From an uncultured Rhodopila sp. (GTDB taxonomy: Bacteria > Pseudomonadota > Alphaproteobacteria > Acetobacterales > Acetobacteraceae), in contig NZ_CAJATU010000155.1 in the NCBI RefSeq assembly GCF_903944925.1, positions 157,951 through 221,950 of the forward strand: a DNA stretch of 64,000 bases, in the 5' to 3' direction. A model generated the notes under the pieces. It was not told where the DNA came from and searched no databases. It saw only the letters and a list, made by a program, of their open reading frames with translations. Numbering within the stretch: position 1 is the stretch's first letter; each line of letters starts with the position of its first letter. The position numbers and the translations under genes were made by a program. Below, piece by piece: positions 20,448 through 29,742 of the stretch.

Positions 20448-21344
20448 TCAGCGGCTGCGCTCATCCAGCCAGGCCAGCAGCGGTGCGTGGAAAGGGCGCA
20501 CACTCTTATAGTGTACAATCTCTTCCGGTAGTGCCCGCACCGCTTCCGCCAATGCCGCGGCGCGCTGCGGCCGATCGATGACCCGTGCAATTGGATACAC
20601 GTGCACGCGGATTCCAAATAGCACCGCCTCGGTTTCCGGGAGCCGCCGCAGCGTCTGCCGCTCCACTCGCAGGAAGACCCGGCTTGCGGCGTTCTCCGCG
20701 GTGATACCCGTCCCGCTATCTACCCGCCATTTGCCGCCCGGCTGAAATAACGCCGGATCATCCAGCAGCGACCAGTTCAGGCGCGACGCGATTCTGCCCG
20801 GCTTCAGGTGCTGCATAAACCGGTCCACCGGCGCGGCGAGCCGATCGGCGTAGAACGGCACGGGGGCGTGCACGGCGGAGAGGGGCTTGCCTATTTTATC
20901 CTCCAACCGCCAGCGGCTGGGGAAACAGAGCACGGCGGCGGTGAAGATCGGACCTTGGTCGCCTGTCTCGATCAGGCACAGATCCTCCTGCACCAGCTGC
21001 CCAGCCAGTTCCAGCGGATCGACCACCCCGACTTCGAAAACTTCGTCCGTCAGGTGATTCCGAATGACGCGGCCGTCGCGGCTGAACCAGTCGGAATGAT
21101 GCGCGGTCAGTGCAGCCTGGACTACGTCCAGTGCCTCCGCCCTCGCCCGGCCGGACTCGGGCAAGGCGGCGAAGACATCGTCATGGGCGTCCGCCAGCAG
21201 CCGCCGGCGTTCGGCCATCTCCGGCTGATAACGTTGGTCCAGTTCGAACCAGCCCGCTTCGGGGACGGACACCAAATCCATGCCCATCCGGTATCGGCCC
21301 GGCTCGAACGGTAGATGCATCGCCTCATCGGGCAACGGCCGCAT
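20448..21344 (-). CDS. Heme-dependent oxidative N-demethylase-like protein (DUF3445)
   Basis: A 298-residue protein matching the DUF3445 family, some of which are heme enzymes removing methyl groups from amines. Family-like pieces are PFEPGRYRMGMDL at the N-terminus, EDLCLIE, AAVLCFPSRWRLEDKIG, and AASRVFLRVERQTLRRLPET. ATG 21344 lies 5 bp after the stop of the upstream alpha/beta hydrolase gene, which implies an operon; the frame is open further upstream but inside that gene. Last gene of a three-gene minus-strand run. Confidence 0.87.
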   Translation of the reverse strand: MRPLPDEAMHLPFEPGRYRMGMDLVSVPEAGWFELDQRYQPEMAERRRLLADAHDDVFAALPESGRARAEALDVVQAALTAHHSDWFSRDGRVIRNHLTDEVFEVGVVDPLELAGQLVQEDLCLIETGDQGPIFTAAVLCFPSRWRLEDKIGKPLSAVHAPVPFYADRLAAPVDRFMQHLKPGRIASRLNWSLLDDPALFQPGGKWRVDSGTGITAENAASRVFLRVERQTLRRLPETEAVLFGIRVHVYPIARVIDRPQRAAALAEAVRALPEEIVHYKSVRPFHAPLLAWLDERSR

Positions 21345-21349
21345 GCTGG

Positions 21350-22207
21350 TCAGCGCGCCAGGAAGGCCCGGATTGCCTCGATCTGAGCCGGATCGAGCAG
21401 GGCCGGCGCGTGCCCGGTCACCGGCACCTCGAACGCCTCGGCACCGGAGGCTTCCATGCGGCGGAACGTGTCGGCAAGCAGCACGTCGCTCGTCTCGCCG
21501 CGGATCACCATCCGCGGCACGCGGATGCGGTCCCAGAACGGCCACATATCGATATCGACCGGTTCATGCCCGCGCAGCGGTTCGGCGATGCGCGGGTCGT
21601 AGTGCATGGTGAACCGCCCGTCGGGCAACGCGCGCGCCGAGTTGCGGGCCAACTGCGCCCACTGCTCATCCGACAGCGGACCGAACGGCGCGTGGACCAC
21701 GCGCAGGTGCCGCTCGATCGACTCCAGGTCGGGGAAGCGCACCATCAGCGGCGAGTCACCCGACGCGACCATGTAGTCGCGGATGCGCCGCAGCGAGTCG
21801 GCCGGGATGAACGGCCCGACATCGTTCAGCACCAGCCGGTTGATGGGCGAACCCTCGGTCGCGGCGATCGCCATGCCGCAGATGCCGCCGAGCGAGGTCC
21901 CGATCCAGGTGACGTCTTTGGCGATCCAGGCGAGAACATGGGCGAGGGCGACGACGTAGTGCTGCGCCTGGTAGAGCATCGGGTCGGGCAGCCTGTCAGA
22001 GTTCCCCCGTCCTGGCAGGTCCGGGCAGATGACGTGGAACTGGCCCGACAACGACTCGGCCAGGGCATCGAAGTCGCGGCTGTTGCGTGTCAGGCCGTGC
22101 ACGCAGACAACGGCCGGGGCTTGGGGATCGCCCCACGCATCGAATGCCATCTTGTGGAACTGCCCGGCAAGCAGATACGGGATCGAGCCGGATCGATGAT
22201 CCATCAA
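21350..22207 (-). CDS. Alpha/beta hydrolase
   Basis: A 285-residue alpha/beta-hydrolase-fold enzyme. The oxyanion region is VCVHGLTRNSRDF, the nucleophile elbow GTSLGG (Ser ~ residue 105), the acid probably in RGETSDVLL and the His in VTGHAPALL. Likely a cytoplasmic esterase or thioesterase. Its ATG overlaps the stop of the CoA-transferase gene by 4 bp (ATGA), so the two are translationally coupled and may act on the same acyl-CoA-linked compound. Confidence 0.9.
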   Translation of the reverse strand: MMDHRSGSIPYLLAGQFHKMAFDAWGDPQAPAVVCVHGLTRNSRDFDALAESLSGQFHVICPDLPGRGNSDRLPDPMLYQAQHYVVALAHVLAWIAKDVTWIGTSLGGICGMAIAATEGSPINRLVLNDVGPFIPADSLRRIRDYMVASGDSPLMVRFPDLESIERHLRVVHAPFGPLSDEQWAQLARNSARALPDGRFTMHYDPRIAEPLRGHEPVDIDMWPFWDRIRVPRMVIRGETSDVLLADTFRRMEASGAEAFEVPVTGHAPALLDPAQIEAIRAFLAR

Positions 22208-23409
22208 ATAACCCCCTTTGCCCGCAACGCCGCCAGCGCCTCGTCATCCAGACCCAACCGCTCCCCCAGCACCGCATCGGTGTGCTCGCCCAGCAACGGC
22301 GGCGGCAGGCGGTAATCTACCGGCGTCTCGGACAGCTTCACCGGGTTGGCAATCACCTTCACCGTCTGGCCCGAGCCGTGCGCCATTTCCAGCACCATAT
22401 CTCGCGCCAGCACATGCGGGTCCGAAAACACCTCGGACAGCTTGTTTATCGGGCCGCTGCCGATCTTTAAGGATTCCAGCCGTTCGATCCACCAGTGTGT
22501 CGGATGCTGCTGCATGACCGGAGTCAGCGTGTCGGTGACAAACTGCCGGTTGCCGACACGGGCGGCATTGGTGACGAAGCGCGGGTCGTCCAGCAAATGT
22601 GTCAGGTCGAACGCCTCGCAGAAGCGCTTGAACGTCGGGTCGTTGCCGATGGACAGCACCATGTGGCCGTCCGCGGTCGGGAACACCTGGTAGGGCGCGA
22701 TGTTGGGATGCTGGTTGCCCAGCCGCACCGGGTTCTCCCCGGTCGCCAGGTAGTTCATGCCCTGGTTGGCCAGCCACGCCACGCTGGTGTCCAGCATGCC
22801 AATATCGAGCTGCTGGCCCTGTCCGGTAAGGTCGCGATGCCGAAGCGCCGCCAGGACGCCGATGCAGCCGTACAGCCCGGCAAACAGGTCCGCCACCGGA
22901 ACGCCCACCTTCTGCGGCAAACCCTCAGGCTCGCCGGTCAGGCTCATGACCCCGCCCATCCCCTGGATCAGGCTGTCATACCCCGGCCGCGGCGCGTACG
23001 GGCCAGTCTGCCCGAAGCCGGTGATCGAGCAATAGATCAGCCGCGGAAATCGGGCATGAATTTGTTCATACCCCAACCCGTATTTCGCCAGCGCGCCGAC
23101 TTTGAAGTTCTCGACCAGGATGTCACAGCCGGCTATCAGCTTCAGGGCGATCTCCTGGCCCTCCGGCTGGCCGATATCCAATGTGACCGAGCGCTTGTTG
23201 CGGTTGACGCCGATGAAGTAGGCGCTCTCGTTGGTGCCCGGCATGAAGGGCGGGGCAAACCCCCGCGTATCGTCGCCGGCCCCGGGCCGTTCGATCTTGA
23301 TGACCTCGGCCCCCAGATCGGCCAGCATCTGCACGCAGCTCGGTCCCGCCAGCACGCGGGTGAGGTCGAAAACCCGCAAACCCTTCAGCGGACCTGTCGG
23401 ATCGGTCAT
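22204..23409 (-). CDS. Class III CoA-transferase (CaiB/BaiF family)
   Basis: A 401-residue CoA-transferase moving CoA between carboxylic acids. Family marks: GLRVFDLTRVLAGPSC at the N-terminus, VIKIERPGAGDDTRGF, NRNKRSVTLD, and the loop YDSLIQGMGGVMSLTGEPEG; the Asp in that area is the usual catalytic residue. First gene of the run with an alpha/beta hydrolase and a DUF3445 protein. Substrate unknown. Confidence 0.93.
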   Translation of the reverse strand: MTDPTGPLKGLRVFDLTRVLAGPSCVQMLADLGAEVIKIERPGAGDDTRGFAPPFMPGTNESAYFIGVNRNKRSVTLDIGQPEGQEIALKLIAGCDILVENFKVGALAKYGLGYEQIHARFPRLIYCSITGFGQTGPYAPRPGYDSLIQGMGGVMSLTGEPEGLPQKVGVPVADLFAGLYGCIGVLAALRHRDLTGQGQQLDIGMLDTSVAWLANQGMNYLATGENPVRLGNQHPNIAPYQVFPTADGHMVLSIGNDPTFKRFCEAFDLTHLLDDPRFVTNAARVGNRQFVTDTLTPVMQQHPTHWWIERLESLKIGSGPINKLSEVFSDPHVLARDMVLEMAHGSGQTVKVIANPVKLSETPVDYRLPPPLLGEHTDAVLGERLGLDDEALAALRAKGVI

Positions 23410-23533
23410 ATCAGTCTCCCGGATGCCGGTTGTTGCGTGCGGCGGCGACTCGTCACACGGTTATAGGTCGCGGCATGGCGCAAGCAACCGGCCCTGATGC
23501 AACAGGGCGCCGCCGCGCGGGGGAGAAAAGTCG

Positions 23534-24808
23534 ATGCAGAGGCCGGCCGGCACGATCGAGGGGCCGCTGTCGTGGCGGGCGGCGCTGGTGACCCTGGCCA
23601 TATTGTCGGTATCCTACGGCTCGCCGCTGCTGGCGGTCGTTGGTTTGCGAGAGATGCAGGCCGCCCTTCACACCGACCGGTCGGTGCTGTCTCTGGCCAG
23701 CGCGCTGGTCTGGATCGGCAACGGAGCCGGCGGCGTCCCGATGGGCTGGCTGGCGGACCGTATCGGCATCCGCCGGACGGTGATGCTCGGCGCGGTCATG
23801 ATGGCCGCCGGGCTTGCACTCTCCAGCATCGGCACAGTTGGGGCGCTGCTGATAGGGCATGGTCTGTTCATCGGGTTTCTCGGCAATGGCGCGATCTACG
23901 CTCCGCTGATCGTCTATGTCAGCCGCTGGTTCGACCGCCGCCGGGGCACGGCGATCGCGCTGATTTCCTCCGGCCAGTATATCGCCGGCATGATCTGGCC
24001 ATCGCTGATCGGCTACGGCATCGCCCGCTACGGCTGGCAAACGGCAATGCTCGCCTATGGCGGCGTCGTGCTGGCGTTGATCATGCCGATGCTGGCGCTG
24101 CTGCGCCCCGCCCCGGAACCGGTCGTGAGGTCGGTTGGCCAGGCCGGTCTGCAGCCGGGAGGCCGCGTGTTGGGCCTGGCGCCTAACGTGACGATGGGGC
24201 TGATCTGCCTGGCCGGTTTCCTGTGCTGCGTGCCGATGGCGCTACCGGCATCGCACCTCGTCGCATTCTGCGGTGACATCGGCATCGCCGACGGCGCGGC
24301 GATGGTGTCTGTCCTGACGGCCTGCGCATTCCTGTCCCGCCAGTTCTGGGGCGCCTTCGCCGACAGGTTCGGCGGCTTGCGCACGGTGATGGCCGGTTCG
24401 GCATTCCAGATGCTGGCCATCGGCGGGTTCATGCTGACCCGCAACGAGGCCGGGCTGTTCGCCGTTTCGGCGGCTTTCGGGTTGGGCTTCAGCGGCATCA
24501 TCCCGGCCTATTCGGTAGCGATCCGGGACCTGTATCCCGCGAAAGAGGCGTCCTGGCGCATCCCGACGGTCCTGTTCACGGCGATGTCGGGAATGGCGTT
24601 CGGAAGCTGGCATGCCGGGTTGCTGGTTGACCTGTTCGGGTCGTATCAGCCAGCCTTCGCCTCGGGCCTGGTGTTCAATCTTGGCAACCTGGCGGTGCTA
24701 CTGTTCCTGCTCGGACACCCGATGCGGCGAGGCGGAGCCTCCCTGCCGGCTGTGGCTCGTTGGATCATTCTTGCGCGGCGGTGGAGCACTCCGCGGCCAC
24801 GGCTTTAG
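23534..24808 (+). CDS. MFS transporter
   Basis: A 424-residue major facilitator with about twelve hydrophobic helices. Conserved MFS loop GWLADRIGIRRT sits between helices 2 and 3. The profile resembles oxalate/formate or monocarboxylate-type MFS carriers, but the substrate cannot be told. GGAG precedes the ATG by 8 nt. It is divergent from the CoA-transferase gene (124 bp), so the two may share regulation. Its stop overlaps the convergent next gene by 4 bp. Confidence 0.88.
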   Translation: MQRPAGTIEGPLSWRAALVTLAILSVSYGSPLLAVVGLREMQAALHTDRSVLSLASALVWIGNGAGGVPMGWLADRIGIRRTVMLGAVMMAAGLALSSIGTVGALLIGHGLFIGFLGNGAIYAPLIVYVSRWFDRRRGTAIALISSGQYIAGMIWPSLIGYGIARYGWQTAMLAYGGVVLALIMPMLALLRPAPEPVVRSVGQAGLQPGGRVLGLAPNVTMGLICLAGFLCCVPMALPASHLVAFCGDIGIADGAAMVSVLTACAFLSRQFWGAFADRFGGLRTVMAGSAFQMLAIGGFMLTRNEAGLFAVSAAFGLGFSGIIPAYSVAIRDLYPAKEASWRIPTVLFTAMSGMAFGSWHAGLLVDLFGSYQPAFASGLVFNLGNLAVLLFLLGHPMRRGGASLPAVARWIILARRWSTPRPRL

Positions 24809-25131
24809 TGAGCCGGCAGGTATCTGAATGCCGCCAGGATGATCCCGACGGCGGCCACGAGCATCCCGCCGAAGCGGATGGTCACTCGCTGTTCGAGGTC
24901 GACCAGGTCACGCTTGAAAGTGGTCTCAAGCGCACTCAGGTCACGCCTGACCGAGGTCTCCAGGGCACTCAAATCCTGTTTGAGCGCACCCACATCCTGC
25001 TTCGTGGCAATGTCCGAACTCGCTGCCGCGTCCGCAAGGGCCGACGAAATAGTACACGCCTGTTCCGCATCGAAACCCCCAGCTTGCAGCCGATCGGCGA
25101 GTTTAAGGGTGTCGAACGGGACGGCGGTCAT
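24805..25131 (-). CDS. Coiled-coil membrane-anchored protein (DUF1640-like)
   Basis: A 108-residue protein: an N-terminal helical part FDTLKLADRLQAGGFDAEQA, a heptad-rich coiled coil from ~45 to 85 (repeats of DLSALET), and one C-terminal transmembrane helix GGMLVAAVGIILAAF. This layout is that of the DUF1640/CCDC90 family, related in form to the mitochondrial calcium-uniporter regulator. Convergent overlap of 4 bp with the MFS gene. Confidence 0.8.
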   Translation of the reverse strand: MTAVPFDTLKLADRLQAGGFDAEQACTISSALADAAASSDIATKQDVGALKQDLSALETSVRRDLSALETTFKRDLVDLEQRVTIRFGGMLVAAVGIILAAFRYLPAH

Positions 25132-25215
25132 CCATAATGCTCCTGCATTGCGATATTAGGGAGCATCCGGGAACGTTTGCAACCTGCCGGCCACTTGGGC
25201 GTCAGGTCGTACTTT

Positions 25216-26433
25216 CTATGCCCCCCGCTTCTGCCGCCGCAGCAGAACCAGCATCAGCGCCATCCCTGGCAGCGCGCCCGCCATGCAAACCGCATAGAAC
25301 AGCGTCCACCCCAAAGATGCAGCCATCAACCCCGACACCCCCCCGATGGTATGAATAGCGAGGTTCGGCACCGAGGACAGCAGCGCATACTGAGTCGCCG
25401 CGAACTCTCGCGCGCACAAGCCGGACAGGAACGTCAGGAACGCGGCATCGGCCAGGCCCTGCGCGAACGCCTCGGTCGTCACCGTCGCATACAGCATCGC
25501 GGGCTGCCCCGGCGTCAGCGATAGCAGGACATACATCGCCATCGCCACTGTCTGTGCCGTACCGGTCAGCAGCAACGCTCGCCCGACCCCGATGCGCGCC
25601 ACCAGCCAGCCGCCCAGGGAGATGCCGGCCAGCGTCCCCCCCAGCGAAAACGGCCCGGTTCCGGCGATTGCCGCCTTGTCGAACGTCAGGTGCCGGTAGA
25701 ACGGCGCGGTCATGATCCCGGCCATCGCCTCGCCCAGCTTGAACAGGGCCACGAACGACAGCACCAGCAAGGATGACGGACGCGCCAGGAACGATCGCAC
25801 CGGATCGATCACCGCATGCCGCAGCCCGCGCAGAGGAATCGTGGCCGGTCCATCCTCCTGCGCCGCGGCCAGGGTTACTCCACATCCCGCAGCGATCAGG
25901 ACCGCAACGCCCAGCAGCGCCTGATGCCAGCCGATATATCCGGCGGCGGCGATTACGCCAGTGGTGGAAACCAGCATGGCGACACGGTAGCCCCACACAT
26001 AGCAGGCCAACGCCACGCCCTGCCGGCGTTCGGGGAAAATCTCGATGCGCCAGGCGTCGATCGCGATGTCCTGGGTCGCCGATAACAACGCCACGCAGGC
26101 GGCCGCCGCAAAGGCCGCCACCGGAGCGGCTGCCGGGTTGGACAGCGCCAGCAGCACCGCGGCGAGTCCGAGCAGCGGCTGAACCAGCAGCAACCATCCC
26201 CGCCGCCGGCCCAGACGGCGCAGTCCCGCCAAGGGAGGCGGCTGGTCGAGCAGTGGCGCCCAGACGAATTTCAGCGAGTACGCCAGCCCGATCCAGGCGG
26301 TCAGCCCGACGACCGAAAGCGCAGTGCCGCTGTCGGACAGCCACAGCCGGAAGGTGAACCCGGACAGCGGCAGCGGCAGGCCGGAGACGAAACCGTACGC
26401 CGCCATCGCCGCCAGCCGCCTATCGAAGCGCAT
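25216..26433 (-). CDS. AmpG-like muropeptide MFS permease
   Basis: A 405-residue MFS protein resembling AmpG, which imports anhydro-muropeptides for cell-wall recycling. AmpG-like pieces: SGLPLPLSGFTFRLWL at the start, WIGLAYSLKFVWAPLLD, and SATQDIAIDAWRIE. I chose ATG 26433 as the family begins there; the longer open frame upstream overlaps the GNAT gene's end. It is downstream of that gene by 10 bp on the same strand. Confidence 0.88.
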   Translation of the reverse strand: MRFDRRLAAMAAYGFVSGLPLPLSGFTFRLWLSDSGTALSVVGLTAWIGLAYSLKFVWAPLLDQPPPLAGLRRLGRRRGWLLLVQPLLGLAAVLLALSNPAAAPVAAFAAAACVALLSATQDIAIDAWRIEIFPERRQGVALACYVWGYRVAMLVSTTGVIAAAGYIGWHQALLGVAVLIAAGCGVTLAAAQEDGPATIPLRGLRHAVIDPVRSFLARPSSLLVLSFVALFKLGEAMAGIMTAPFYRHLTFDKAAIAGTGPFSLGGTLAGISLGGWLVARIGVGRALLLTGTAQTVAMAMYVLLSLTPGQPAMLYATVTTEAFAQGLADAAFLTFLSGLCAREFAATQYALLSSVPNLAIHTIGGVSGLMAASLGWTLFYAVCMAGALPGMALMLVLLRRQKRGA

Positions 26434-26443
26434 AATGTGACAG

Positions 26444-26962
26444 TCAGGCCGGAACGTTCGCGTCGCCCTTGCCGAGCGCCCTTTGCATCGTGACCACGTC
26501 GATCCAGCGCCCGAACTTGATTCCGACGGCCCGCATGGTCCCGACGCGGTTGAAGCCCAGGCTGGCATGCACGCCAATAGACCCGACGTTATCGGAGTCA
26601 CCGATGACCGCGATCATCTGCCGCGCGCCCTGGGCCGTCGCAAGCTCGATCAGCCGTGTCACGAGCGCCTTGCCGACGCCCTGACCGCGGACGTCCTCCC
26701 GAACATAAATGCTGTCCTCCACGGTGAACCGATAGGCCGAGCGGTCGCGAAACGGCCCATAATAGCCGAAGCCGAGCACGCCGGTCGCGTCCGCCGCCAC
26801 CAGCCAGACGGTGCCGTGATCGACGATATTGTGGAACCGCTGCGCCATCTCCTCCACGGAGGGCGGTTCCTCCTCAAATGTCCCGGTGCCGTTAAGCACG
26901 TGATGAGCGTAGATCGCCTGCATGTCCGGGACATCGGCTTCCGTGGCGTTTCGGATGTTCAT
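26444..26962 (-). CDS. GNAT acetyltransferase, phosphinothricin-acetyltransferase type
   Basis: A 172-residue GNAT enzyme of the Pat/Bar (MnaT-like) group that N-acetylates amino-acid analogues such as phosphinothricin or methionine sulfone. Key stretches: MNIRNATEADVPDMQAIYAHHV, YRFTVEDSIYVREDVRGQGVG (the acetyl-CoA-binding loop R-G-Q-G-V-G, quoted in part), and ASLGFNRVGTM. Length is typical. It begins a minus-strand pair with the AmpG-like gene, 10 bp apart. Confidence 0.92.
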   Translation of the reverse strand: MNIRNATEADVPDMQAIYAHHVLNGTGTFEEEPPSVEEMAQRFHNIVDHGTVWLVAADATGVLGFGYYGPFRDRSAYRFTVEDSIYVREDVRGQGVGKALVTRLIELATAQGARQMIAVIGDSDNVGSIGVHASLGFNRVGTMRAVGIKFGRWIDVVTMQRALGKGDANVPA

Positions 26963-27420
26963 GCGAACTGTCTCCCTGCGAGGCTGTCACAGAATAGGCA
27001 CATCTACGGGTCGTTGACGATCCATCTCGCAGTACGCCGAGCGACGCCTTGGATCCGGTGCGTCGTAACGCTGGGTTATTGGTGTTGCATATTTGGCACC
27101 AGCCACGAGACATGCCAAAAGGGGCGCGCGTAAGCGACGCGAATTGCGATGGTATCGCTAACGACGGTAGGGCGAGGTCCATCTCGTATTAAGATTTTTG
27201 TTGGTTTTGATGGTTTGGTTCTACATACTCGAATTCGTGATCAAGCCGCCGCGGTGATCGAGGCAGCTTTCGGGAGTGACATCTATCGCCTTGCCGTGCC
27301 AGGAAACGGCTCTGGCAGGTGAAAGGTCGTGCACGTCCTTGTACACAAACTGGCCAGACCCACGGAATCCGGGCATCCCGGGGGCCATGTAGTCTGATAC
27401 GCCACTAGAAGGGTTTGCTC
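26963..27420. other. Upstream region of the secretion cluster
   Basis: A 458-bp divergent gap between the GNAT gene (minus) and the type I secretion gene (plus). Part of it (27180-27245) is clearly AT-richer than the surroundings. It holds one possible 57-codon gene (listed separately). The rest shows no recognisable element; promoters for both directions should lie here. Confidence 0.5.
27149..27322 (+). CDS. Possible 57-residue protein upstream of the secretion genes
   Basis: An open frame ATG 27149 to TGA 27322. The product reads MVSLTTVGRGPSRIKIFVGF and continues with DGLVLHTRIRDQAAAVIEAA and FGSDIYRLAVPGNGSGR, which looks more like a folded alpha/beta protein than random translation. 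No clear Shine-Dalgarno is seen and no family recognised. It could be a small regulator or a remnant. Confidence 0.3.
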   Translation: MVSLTTVGRGPSRIKIFVGFDGLVLHTRIRDQAAAVIEAAFGSDIYRLAVPGNGSGR

Positions 27421-29742
27421 GTGGACATATCTGACGGACACACTCCCGGGCCACTGGGGACTAACCGCGTACCTGCAACGTTAGCGGAAGCCGTTGCTGG
27501 CGGCGGCGGGTCGTCCGGCGCAGGCATGTCGTCCACGTCCGGGGGCACCGGACGGGGTCCGATCCATCCCAGGCTTTTGGCGATGATGGCGGCTGCCAGA
27601 TACTATGGCCTGGAGTTGGATTCCGCCGATTTTCGCCTGGGTCAGGGCGAAACCTTCCCGACCGCGGCGGCGCTTTCCCTCTGGGCCCAGAACTCCGGCA
27701 TGTGGTCACGCGGGTTGCGCCTGCGGTGGCGCCACATGTTTTCGGTGGCGGGCGCCGGTCCCGTTGTCCTGCTGTTCAATGACGGCTCCGCCGGGCTTCT
27801 GATTGGCGCGAACGCCGAGACGAAAACCGTCTTCATCCGGGATCCCCGTGCGCCAGAAGCCGAACCGCCGATCCCGGTCGACGAAATGCGCCTGGCCGAG
27901 GTCTGGAGCGGCGAGGTGGTTCTGCTACGCGCCGAGCGATCTCAAGAAAAAGCCGATCCGCCGTTTACATTGCGTTGGCTCGCCAGCGTCGTGTTGAAGG
28001 AGAAGAAGCATCTTCGCGATCTTCTCGTCGCGTCATTGGCAATCAGCGTTCTGACCATCCTGCCGCCCCTGCTGGTCATGCAGACGGTGGACCGGGTTAT
28101 GGTTCATCACAGTTACTCAACACTTTTCCTCATCGCGGTGATCCTCGCGACGATGGTTCTCTATGAAACCTTGCTGGGTTTCGCCCGCCGCCTGATCATT
28201 CTGGTGGTTGGCATCAGAACCGACGCGACGTTGAGCTTGCAGGTATTCAGCCGCCTGATTCGCCTTCCGCTTGATTATTTCGAGCGGCACCCGGCCGGCG
28301 AGACGATGTATAAAGTGAGCCAGGTCAATCAGGTCCGGCAGTTCATAACCGGCAAGCTGATGACCACCATTCTCGACCTGATCACTCTGGCTGTGCTGCT
28401 TCCGTTTCTGTTCTGGCTGAACGCGACACTTGCCTGGATCGTTGTCGTTTGCGCAACGATTATCATGCTCATTATTCTCGCCTTCCTCCGGCCTATTCGG
28501 GTGGTCTTCGGAAAAGTCATCACGGCGGAAACCCTGAAGCAGGCCGCCCTGGGTGAGACCATCTTCGGCATCAAGACCGTAAAGGCGCTCGCGATCGAGC
28601 CGCAGCGAAAGGCGCTTTGGGACGAGAAGACCGCAGAGGTCGGCAAGTGGCGCATGGAACTCGGAAAACTGTCGAACTGGCCGCAGACTCTCGTCACCCC
28701 CATCGAACGTTTTATGTACATGGGCACGATTCTCGTCGGTGCGTATCTCGCGCTTTCCGACGAGGGCGGATTCCAGATCGGCAGCATGTTCGCGTTCATG
28801 ATGCTTTCGCAGAGGGTCAGTCAGCCGCTCGTCGGCTTGGCGCGTCTGATCGAGGAATGGGAAGAGGTCGGCGCCTCGATGGGCCAGGCGGGCGAGGTTC
28901 TCAACCGGCCGCTTGAAGTCGATGCCGCGTCGGGTGGCCTGCGTCCGAAATTCGCCGGTGCCGTCTCGTACGAGGACGTCACGTTCACCTACGCCGGGAC
29001 CAAGATTCCAGCCCTCGATCGCGTCTCCTTCTCCGTCCCGGCCGGGACGACGCTTGGACTCGTCGGCCGCTCCGGCTCCGGAAAGTCCACCATCACCAGG
29101 CTGCTGCAGGGCATAAACCGGGAGTATTCGGGCTTTCTGAAGATCGACGGCGCCGACCTGCGGGAGATCAATCTGCGACATCTGCGCTCCAGCTTTGGCG
29201 TTGTCTTGCAAGAGAATTTCCTGTTCCGTGGAACCATCCGAGACAATATCCTGTCCGGCCGTCCCGGCCTGACCCTCGAAGATGCAATCCGGGCGGCGCG
29301 ACTGGCCGGCGCCGAGGAATTTATCGAGCGGATGCCCAACGGGTATGAAACATGGGTCGAGGAAGGATCGCCAAACCTGTCCGGCGGCCAGCGACAGCGA
29401 CTGGCGATCGCGCGGGCGCTGATTACCGATCCGCGCATCCTGATCCTTGACGAGGCAACGAGCGCACTGGATCCGGAATCGGAGGCCTTGGTCAATGCCA
29501 ACCTCAAGCGAATCGCCCGCGGGCGCACGATGGTCATCGTGACCCACCGCCTCTCCTCGCTGGTCGATTGCGACCAAATCCTCGTGCTGGACAAGGGCAA
29601 GGTGATCGATATCGGAACTCACTCCGCCTTGCTGGAGAAATGCGCGATTTACCGCACTCTCTGGAACCAGCAGAACCGACACATGTTTAGCGAAGGACAA
29701 GGTCATGCAGCTCTCGCCCCGACCCTCCTCCAAGGCAATTAG
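27421..29742 (+). CDS. Type I secretion ABC transporter with C39-like domain
   Basis: A 773-residue inner-membrane exporter. After a Gly/Ser-rich N-terminus, residues ~48-170 form a C39-peptidase-like domain with no cysteine at all, so it cannot cleave leaders and probably docks the substrate as in HlyB-type systems. Membrane helices span ~200-460. The ATPase has Walker A GRSGSGKST (549-557), signature LSGGQRQR (653-660) and Walker B LILDEATSALD (674-684). Start GTG 27421 has AGAAGGG 7 nt upstream; a TTG at 27415 is possible. The adaptor gene overlaps its end by 38 bp. No TolC gene is in view. Confidence 0.93.
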   Translation: MDISDGHTPGPLGTNRVPATLAEAVAGGGGSSGAGMSSTSGGTGRGPIHPRLLAMMAAARYYGLELDSADFRLGQGETFPTAAALSLWAQNSGMWSRGLRLRWRHMFSVAGAGPVVLLFNDGSAGLLIGANAETKTVFIRDPRAPEAEPPIPVDEMRLAEVWSGEVVLLRAERSQEKADPPFTLRWLASVVLKEKKHLRDLLVASLAISVLTILPPLLVMQTVDRVMVHHSYSTLFLIAVILATMVLYETLLGFARRLIILVVGIRTDATLSLQVFSRLIRLPLDYFERHPAGETMYKVSQVNQVRQFITGKLMTTILDLITLAVLLPFLFWLNATLAWIVVVCATIIMLIILAFLRPIRVVFGKVITAETLKQAALGETIFGIKTVKALAIEPQRKALWDEKTAEVGKWRMELGKLSNWPQTLVTPIERFMYMGTILVGAYLALSDEGGFQIGSMFAFMMLSQRVSQPLVGLARLIEEWEEVGASMGQAGEVLNRPLEVDAASGGLRPKFAGAVSYEDVTFTYAGTKIPALDRVSFSVPAGTTLGLVGRSGSGKSTITRLLQGINREYSGFLKIDGADLREINLRHLRSSFGVVLQENFLFRGTIRDNILSGRPGLTLEDAIRAARLAGAEEFIERMPNGYETWVEEGSPNLSGGQRQRLAIARALITDPRILILDEATSALDPESEALVNANLKRIARGRTMVIVTHRLSSLVDCDQILVLDKGKVIDIGTHSALLEKCAIYRTLWNQQNRHMFSEGQGHAALAPTLLQGN

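Noticed and set aside
28117..29733. A 538-codon minus-strand frame opposite the type I secretion transporter
   Set aside because: The plus strand carries intact Walker and signature motifs; the antisense frame has no recognisable domain.
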